From assembly GCA_964645935.1 (NCBI GenBank), contig CAZYAK010000009.1, positions 1-36,213 on the forward strand: a stretch of 36,213 nucleotides of DNA, written 5' to 3'. The DNA is from CAZYAK01 sp964645935 (GTDB lineage: Bacteria; Patescibacteriota; Gracilibacteria; Peribacterales; Peribacteraceae). The translations under genes and the position numbers were made by a program. Shown in pieces: positions 31,820 through 36,213 of this stretch (its first letter is position 1; every line of letters begins with the position of its first letter). The notes below the pieces were generated by a model. That model saw only the letters and a list, made by a program, of their open reading frames with translations, was not told the origin of the DNA and did no database searches.

Positions 31820-33696
31820 CCACCCCTCATTCATCCGCACGGCCGCGCATGAAGCCGGGTACGCGCTTGCGCGTCTGCATGGCGGTCGCGGGCCTCCTAC
31901 TCGTCCCCCTCGTCGGCGGGGGCCTGTGGGTGGCGCAGGCTCCCCAATGCGAACTCAGCCGCGACGAAGTGCTGGAAGCCTACGGCCGTGAGGAGATCGC
32001 CTTCGCTCGCGAGGGCGACAACGGCATCAGCGTCTCCAATGGCACGCGGTGTTCCTTCCCCGTCACGCTGTACTCGTTCCGCATGGTCGACACCTCCAGC
32101 AACCAGTTCCTGCACTCCATCGCGCAAGCCACGGTACACCCGGGAGCGCAGACCTTTTGGCTCTCCACGCCTGAACCCTGCGGCATGCAAAACGACCTCT
32201 TCTACGGCTGGTTTTCGCATCCTATCGGGACGCACATCTTAGCCATGCCGGAGATGGTAGAGCATGAGGTGCACGGGCTCTTCGGCTACGTCAAGGGCAA
32301 CCCGTGCTCGAGCGGCTCCATGAGCTCAGGCACGGCATCGAGCGCCGGCGGACCGGACGTCTGCTTGCCCGTCTGCGGAGACGGGATGACCGTAGCCGGC
32401 GAGGAGTGCGACGACGCCAATGCCGTGAACGGCGACGGCTGCTCGGAGACCTGCCGTACGGAAAGCAGGTCCAGCGGCGCATCAAGCCTGTCTGCACGAA
32501 GCTCCGCGAGGAGCGTCGTCTCGAGCAGGGGCAGCCCGGGCGGCGCGAGTTCAGGCATGGGCGGGCGAAGTTCCGCCGGAAGCGTCGATTCCAGCAGGGG
32601 CGCGAGCTCCGGCGCAGGCGGGCAGAGCTCCATGAGGAGCGTCGTCTCGAGCAGGGGCAGCCTAGGTGACGCGAGCTCCAGCATGGGCGGCGACAGACAG
32701 AGCTCTGCGGCGGGCGGCGTCTCAAGTGCGGGCGGCGTGAGTTCCGGCGTGGGAAGCAGCAACCAGAGCTCGGTGGGGTCGCGCTCCTCCCAGACGGACA
32801 TCTTCATCGACTTCGGAAGCAGCGCCCGCTCGAGCACGCGGGGATCCGGAGGATCCAGCACGTCAAGAAGCGCTCAGGCGTCGGCAGGATCGAGCCAGCG
32901 GAGCAGCCAAGGATCGAGGGGCTCAAGCCGGTCGGGCGGGATCGGGCAGGCTTCGATGAGCAGCAAAGGGATAAGGGTGGTGGTGCTTCCCGACGGCTCC
33001 CTGGCCGACGGCTTCCACGCCGCGCCGGGCGGACCGCTGGACACTCCATCCCCGGCTGACGTCGTGGCGTCCTTCACTATTGAAGAGGTGGGCTTCCTGT
33101 GCGGCAACTGGCGCATGGAGGTGGGCGAGCAGTGCGATGACGGCAACCAGAATGATCGTGACACGTGCAGCAACCACTGCCTTATTGGCGAGGCGGAGGG
33201 TTCCGCGCGGTGCACCGTGGACAGCCAGTGCGCCAGCGGGCGGTGCGTGGACGGGCGGTGCGAGGGCTGTACGTCGCCGGACCAGTGCCCGTCGGGCACC
33301 TGCACGCTCGGGCGGTGCGATCCGCTCTGCGGGAACGCGGTGGTGGATTCCGGCGAGCAGTGCGACGCGGGCACGGACAACGGCACCGCCGCGGGCATCT
33401 GCCGCACAGATTGCCGCCTGCCCCAGTGCGGCGACGGCATCCGCGACTATCTGGAAGAGTGCGACGACGGCAACGCCGATCCGGGGGACGCGTGTGCCGC
33501 GTGCCGCCGCGTGCGTGTGATCACCTACGACCTGCCGGCGGCGCTGGTATCTCCGCTCAACGTGGGCCCCGGGGACGCTACGCGCATCGCGGTGTCGCAT
33601 GCGCCGGCGGGCAAGACCGGGCCGGCCACCGTGCTTGTAATGGCAGCAGGTGCGTCGGGGGGGTGGGCGTGGATCCGGAGGAAGCGGAAATACTGA
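31816..33696 (+). CDS. Secreted DUF4215 protein with Ser/Gly linker and C-terminal TGP-type membrane anchor (second of four)
   Basis: A 626-residue protein whose ATG overlaps the previous stop by four bases. An N-terminal hydrophobic segment (LRVCMAVAGLLLVPLVGGG) is followed by an unrecognised domain with four cysteines (about 38-155), one DUF4215 repeat (CGDGMTVAGEECDDAN, near 190), a 170-residue Ser/Gly/Ala linker (about 218-385) and three further DUF4215-like repeats near 430-570. The C-terminus reads KTGPATVLVMAAGASGG followed by WAWIRRKRKY, which is a short motif, a hydrophobic helix and a basic tail, the layout of cell-wall or sortase-type anchors. This would fix the protein to the cell surface. 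The linker contains a 57-base direct repeat. Confidence 0.8.
   Translation: MTTPHSSARPRMKPGTRLRVCMAVAGLLLVPLVGGGLWVAQAPQCELSRDEVLEAYGREEIAFAREGDNGISVSNGTRCSFPVTLYSFRMVDTSSNQFLHSIAQATVHPGAQTFWLSTPEPCGMQNDLFYGWFSHPIGTHILAMPEMVEHEVHGLFGYVKGNPCSSGSMSSGTASSAGGPDVCLPVCGDGMTVAGEECDDANAVNGDGCSETCRTESRSSGASSLSARSSARSVVSSRGSPGGASSGMGGRSSAGSVDSSRGASSGAGGQSSMRSVVSSRGSLGDASSSMGGDRQSSAAGGVSSAGGVSSGVGSSNQSSVGSRSSQTDIFIDFGSSARSSTRGSGGSSTSRSAQASAGSSQRSSQGSRGSSRSGGIGQASMSSKGIRVVVLPDGSLADGFHAAPGGPLDTPSPADVVASFTIEEVGFLCGNWRMEVGEQCDDGNQNDRDTCSNHCLIGEAEGSARCTVDSQCASGRCVDGRCEGCTSPDQCPSGTCTLGRCDPLCGNAVVDSGEQCDAGTDNGTAAGICRTDCRLPQCGDGIRDYLEECDDGNADPGDACAACRRVRVITYDLPAALVSPLNVGPGDATRIAVSHAPAGKTGPATVLVMAAGASGGWAWIRRKRKY
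32508..32690 (+). repeat. 57-base direct repeat pair within a Ser-rich linker
   Basis: Bases 32508-32564 and 32634-32690 begin with an identical 20-plus-base block (both starting GAGGAGCGTCGTCTCGAGCA) and remain similar to the end, coding RSVVSSRGS followed by ASSxMGG. They are 126 bases apart. This is consistent with recent duplication inside the linker. Confidence 0.75.
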
Positions 33697-33753
33697 GCAC
33701 CGATCGGCTTCCTTGTCACGTCCACTCGTGCTGGAACAGCCACTTCACGGTGA

Positions 33754-33759
33754 TACACT
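33754..33759 (+). promoter_or_regulatory. Candidate -10 box before the third secreted gene
   Basis: TACACT ends eight bases before the ATG at 33768, in the 71-base gap after the anchored protein. The -35 is poor. It suggests that the third and fourth genes can be transcribed separately from the first two. Confidence 0.35.
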
Positions 33760-33767
33760 GCGTCGCA

Positions 33768-34658
33768 ATGCGTCTCGGACGTCACGCCCAATGGGCGGTC
33801 CCGGCAGCGGTACTTCTCTGCGCGACCCTGATCGTCGTGCTGCAAGACACGCTTCAACGTCAGGGATCCTCCCGGTTCCTGTTTGGGTACGTGACGATGT
33901 CCGAACCCTCGTGCACCGCTCCGGCGTGCGTCGTGCCAGCGTCCCTGTGCCAGGACAATGGCGGCGTCTGTTACCAAGCGCAGTGCTGCGACATCTACGG
34001 CGTCCTCCGCACCAACCACGGATCGGTCTGCTGCTTCGGGTTCTGCGGCGAGGGCGGCACGTGCGTGCCGAACTCCTACGGCGCCTCGTCCGAGCACATC
34101 ATCGTATTGTACGGCGTCAGTTCGGCGGGAACGTTTTCGGTGCCGGGGGGAGCGAGTTCGGCGGGCGCCGCTTCCTCCGCCGGAGCGGCATCTTCCAAGA
34201 CTGTTGTATCTTCCAAGGCAACCTCCTCCCAAGGCCAATACTGGTGCTGCAAGAGTCCCGGGGGCGGCTTGTGCCACGGGGCCTATGATATGCCGAAGAC
34301 CAGCGTCATGTGTCCGGACAACGCCGTATGGAGCACCGACAAGCAGACCTGCGACCTGGGCTGCGCAGCGCCGTCCCGATGCGGCAACGGGACGGTGAAC
34401 GCGAGTGAGGAGTGCGACGACGGCAACACCAAGGACAACGACGGCTGCTCTTCCGCGTGCAAGAAGGAGTCAGGCTGGCAATGCGGGAGTTCTTCCGGGG
34501 GCACCACCGGCCCGTCCTGCCCCTCAGGCACGACCACCTGTTCCAAGATCAGCTGCGACCAAACCGTGTGCAAGGACACGGTGATCCACATGGGTAACGG
34601 CTGCTGCATCTGCGGAGCCGCCTGTGCCACGTGCCCCTCCGCCCCCGTCTGCAGATGA
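33768..34658 (+). CDS. Secreted DUF4215 Cys-rich protein (third of four)
   Basis: A 296-residue exported protein starting at ATG 33768. The frame is open far upstream, but that part overlaps the previous gene and is Arg/Pro-rich. An N-terminal hydrophobic segment (AVPAAVLLCATLIVVL, 10-25) is followed by a Cys-dense module (about 45-105; CYQAQCCDIYG, CCFGFCGEGGTC) resembling knottin-like spacing, a short SSAGAASSAG linker (about 120-155), one chitin-binding-like Cys segment (CCKSPGGGLCHGAYDMP) and one DUF4215 repeat (CGNGTVNASEECDDGN, near 205). The last 60 residues hold ten cysteines. No C-terminal anchor is seen, so it may be released. The stop overlaps the fourth gene by four bases. Confidence 0.82.
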   Translation: MRLGRHAQWAVPAAVLLCATLIVVLQDTLQRQGSSRFLFGYVTMSEPSCTAPACVVPASLCQDNGGVCYQAQCCDIYGVLRTNHGSVCCFGFCGEGGTCVPNSYGASSEHIIVLYGVSSAGTFSVPGGASSAGAASSAGAASSKTVVSSKATSSQGQYWCCKSPGGGLCHGAYDMPKTSVMCPDNAVWSTDKQTCDLGCAAPSRCGNGTVNASEECDDGNTKDNDGCSSACKKESGWQCGSSSGGTTGPSCPSGTTTCSKISCDQTVCKDTVIHMGNGCCICGAACATCPSAPVCR

Positions 34659-36213
34659 CGCACGCCAACGCCATCCGCATCGGCATCGGGCTCCTCCTTG
34701 TTGGTTCGGTGGTCACGGGTCTGCGACTCCTGGTCCCCCAGGAGCCGCTCACCGGCCAGACGGGCGGCTCAAGGTCCTCGGCTGACGCATGCGTGCCCAT
34801 CTGCGGCGACTACATCGTGGCCGGCGCCGAGCAGTGCGATGACGGCAACACCGCCAACGGCGACGGCTGCACCTCTGGCTGCAGGAGCGAGGCCTCATGC
34901 CCCGCGGGGCAGACGATGTCGTGGGGCACGCTCACGTCCGTCTCCTTCGGAGTCCAGTGCTCGGGAGTGAGCAACACGTGCGACGTGCCGTATAGCGTTT
35001 CCTTCGCCATGCCCGCGAAGGGCGCCATGCGCGCCACGTACACCGTGGCCCCGGGGCATTGCGCGTCCGTGGCCGTGTCCGTGGCCATGGACGGCACCAC
35101 GGTCGGGGGCGGCGGACCGTACGGATGGACGCAGCCCGGCTATCCGGGCGCCGGGCAAAATCTGCCGCTCTCATCGCAGGTCTACAGCAACGGTGACCTG
35201 CCGATGGGCAACCACGCGCTGGTCTTCACGGGCAGTGTGGACCCGTCCGCGGGCGGCTGCTCCACCGCGGGCCTGGACACCTGGGGCGGCACGGTCCTCA
35301 TCGAGATCATGAAGTGTGAGCTCCCCTCCAGCTCCGCGTCGCAGCCGGGCGGGAGCCAGGGAAGCAATGGATCGGGAGGAGGAGGAAGTGGAGGCTCCGC
35401 CCAGGGGTCTGGCGGCAGCAACGGGTCCGCCCGCAGCGGATCGGCGGGAAGCGGCGGATCGGGCCGTTCGGGGGGCTCTGGGGGATCGGGCGGATCGTCG
35501 CGCAGCGGGTCACAGTCCTCGGGCAAGATCTGCGTGGAGAACCAAACCTGCTCGCAGATCATCACCGAATGCCTGCTGTCGGGCGGACGCCCCACCTACG
35601 AGGGCTGCCCGCCACCGCCATACAACATCGACAGTGGCAACTGCGACTGCTCGGGGGTGAACCGCAGCGCCTCCTCAGCCAACGGCTCCGGGGCATCGAA
35701 CCGCTCGGGGCAGGGATCTGCTGGATCCAACGGGTCGGGACAGGGGTCGGCGGGGTCGAACCGCTCGGGGCAGGGATCTGCTGGGTCAGGACAGGGATCG
35801 GCGGGGTCGAACCGCTCGGGGCAACAGGGGTCGGAACTGGGGTCGGCAGGATCCAACGGCTCGGGACAGGGGTCGGCCGGGTCGGGGCAGGGATCCACGG
35901 GATCCAATCGTTCCGGTCAGGGGTCTGCTGCAAGCACGGACTCCAATGGACCCAAGTATTGCTGCCACCCCTACCAACGTCCCGACCAGTGCCCCGCCTT
36001 CTATGGCCCAGGACGGGGAGGCGGCCAGTGCCCGGATCAGCTGCAGTATTTCGAGACCAAGGACGCTTGTCTTGCCGTCTGCCCCGAGGGAGATATCTTC
36101 ATCGGCCTCAGCAGCAGCGCGCGCTCGGGAGGTGGTCAGGGGTCCAACGCTTCGGGCGGAGGACAGGGGTCTGGCGCGTCCAATCGCTCGGGAGGTGGTC
36201 AGGGGTCCAACGC
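34655..36213 (+). CDS. Secreted DUF4215 protein with Asn/Ser/Gly repeats (fourth of four), 3' end outside the window
   Basis: The frame opens at ATG 34655, overlapping the previous stop (ATGA), and stays open to the window edge, giving about 519 residues. A signal-anchor (AIRIGIGLLLVGSVVTGL) is followed by one DUF4215 repeat (CGDYIVAGAEQCDDGN, near 49), then a domain of about 140 residues rich in beta strands with several cysteines and no family I know (about 85-225; TWGGTVLIEIMKC at its end). Three low-complexity Ser/Gly/Asn linkers alternate with short Cys modules (CVENQTCSQIITECLLSGG, CCHPYQRPDQCPAFYGPG). The sequence ends inside a fourth such linker. The gene is probably co-transcribed with the third member. 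Confidence 0.85.
   Translation, partial: MTHANAIRIGIGLLLVGSVVTGLRLLVPQEPLTGQTGGSRSSADACVPICGDYIVAGAEQCDDGNTANGDGCTSGCRSEASCPAGQTMSWGTLTSVSFGVQCSGVSNTCDVPYSVSFAMPAKGAMRATYTVAPGHCASVAVSVAMDGTTVGGGGPYGWTQPGYPGAGQNLPLSSQVYSNGDLPMGNHALVFTGSVDPSAGGCSTAGLDTWGGTVLIEIMKCELPSSSASQPGGSQGSNGSGGGGSGGSAQGSGGSNGSARSGSAGSGGSGRSGGSGGSGGSSRSGSQSSGKICVENQTCSQIITECLLSGGRPTYEGCPPPPYNIDSGNCDCSGVNRSASSANGSGASNRSGQGSAGSNGSGQGSAGSNRSGQGSAGSGQGSAGSNRSGQQGSELGSAGSNGSGQGSAGSGQGSTGSNRSGQGSAASTDSNGPKYCCHPYQRPDQCPAFYGPGRGGGQCPDQLQYFETKDACLAVCPEGDIFIGLSSSARSGGGQGSNASGGGQGSGASNRSGGGQGSN
35687..35935 (+). repeat. Degenerate 30-base tandem repeat coding SNRSGQGSAG
   Basis: The unit of about ten codons, N-R/G-S-G-Q-G-S-A-G-S, recurs through the segment with some units shortened. 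Nucleotide copies such as TCGAACCGCTCGGGGCAGGG recur almost unchanged, so the array grew by recent slippage or unequal exchange. Nearly all asparagines are followed by R-S or G-S. Confidence 0.8.

Noticed and set aside
35687..35935. Repeat array considered as CRISPR.
   Set aside because: The units are in frame with an open reading frame, have no unique spacers of constant length and no Cas genes are nearby.
1..36213. Alternative genetic code with TGA read as glycine.
   Set aside because: TGA ends several confident genes at exactly the expected family length (for example ftsK, the permeases and yjbQ), and no conserved glycine is encoded by an in-frame TGA.

Overview
The window looks like a chromosome segment from an uncultivated bacterium of the Candidate Phyla Radiation (Patescibacteria), probably a Peregrinibacteria-like or Parcubacteria-like lineage. 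This is an inference from four things: compact housekeeping genes (ftsK, dnaG, rpoD, a UvrD-type helicase fused to a nuclease) mixed with many short orphan genes; large secreted proteins with Ser/Ala or Ser/Gly linkers, SLH domains and DUF4215 cysteine repeats; a visibly high GC content with abrupt AT-rich promoter islands; and very few Shine-Dalgarno sequences. TGA is used as a normal stop (for example in the ATGA gene overlaps), so the TGA=glycine code of Gracilibacteria and Absconditabacteria does not apply. No rRNA, tRNA or CRISPR array was seen.

Layout. (1) 1-2450: an AT-richer accessory stretch with the end of a HEPN-like gene, a convergent 387-residue orphan gene and a truncated N-terminal remnant of a restriction-modification adenine methylase. 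(2) 2450-6124, minus strand: an orphan gene, a Na+/Ca2+ exchanger family protein, a DUF218 protein, a secreted Cys-rich protein, a small membrane protein and an ImmA/IrrE-type metalloprotease. (3) 6237-11742, minus strand: a five-gene MarR-controlled MacAB-like export operon (regulator, adaptor, ATPase, two permeases) with overlapping or abutting genes. (4) 11858-15295: a divergent enlarged M20 carbamoylase-like hydrolase, a fasciclin lipoprotein, a sugar-nucleotide reductase-like SDR and a doubtful small ORF. (5) 15412-20126: ftsK, then an SLH/beta-propeller surface protein. (6) 20139-26887: a HAM1/RdgB variant, a YjbQ-family protein, a lipoprotein, a helicase-nuclease, and several small orphan genes. 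(7) 26935-30270: the classical dnaG-rpoD pair; here RpoD carries a C-terminal zinc-ribbon extension. (8) 30371 to the right edge: four tandem secreted Cys-rich proteins with Ser-rich linkers, the last running off the window.

The most interesting window-wide signal is regulatory. Twelve genes, spread over both strands, have a TANNNT -10-like hexamer ending 6-8 bases before the start codon, and three more have a relaxed version. In several cases a -35-like TTG element lies 15-18 bases further upstream. This places the expected transcription start on or next to the start codon, so much of this genome may be expressed from leaderless mRNAs. Other points of note are the zinc-ribbon RpoD, the secreted-protein cluster with a TGP-type C-terminal anchor, the palindromic operator between the export operon and the hydrolase, and the altered base-recognition loop in RdgB.
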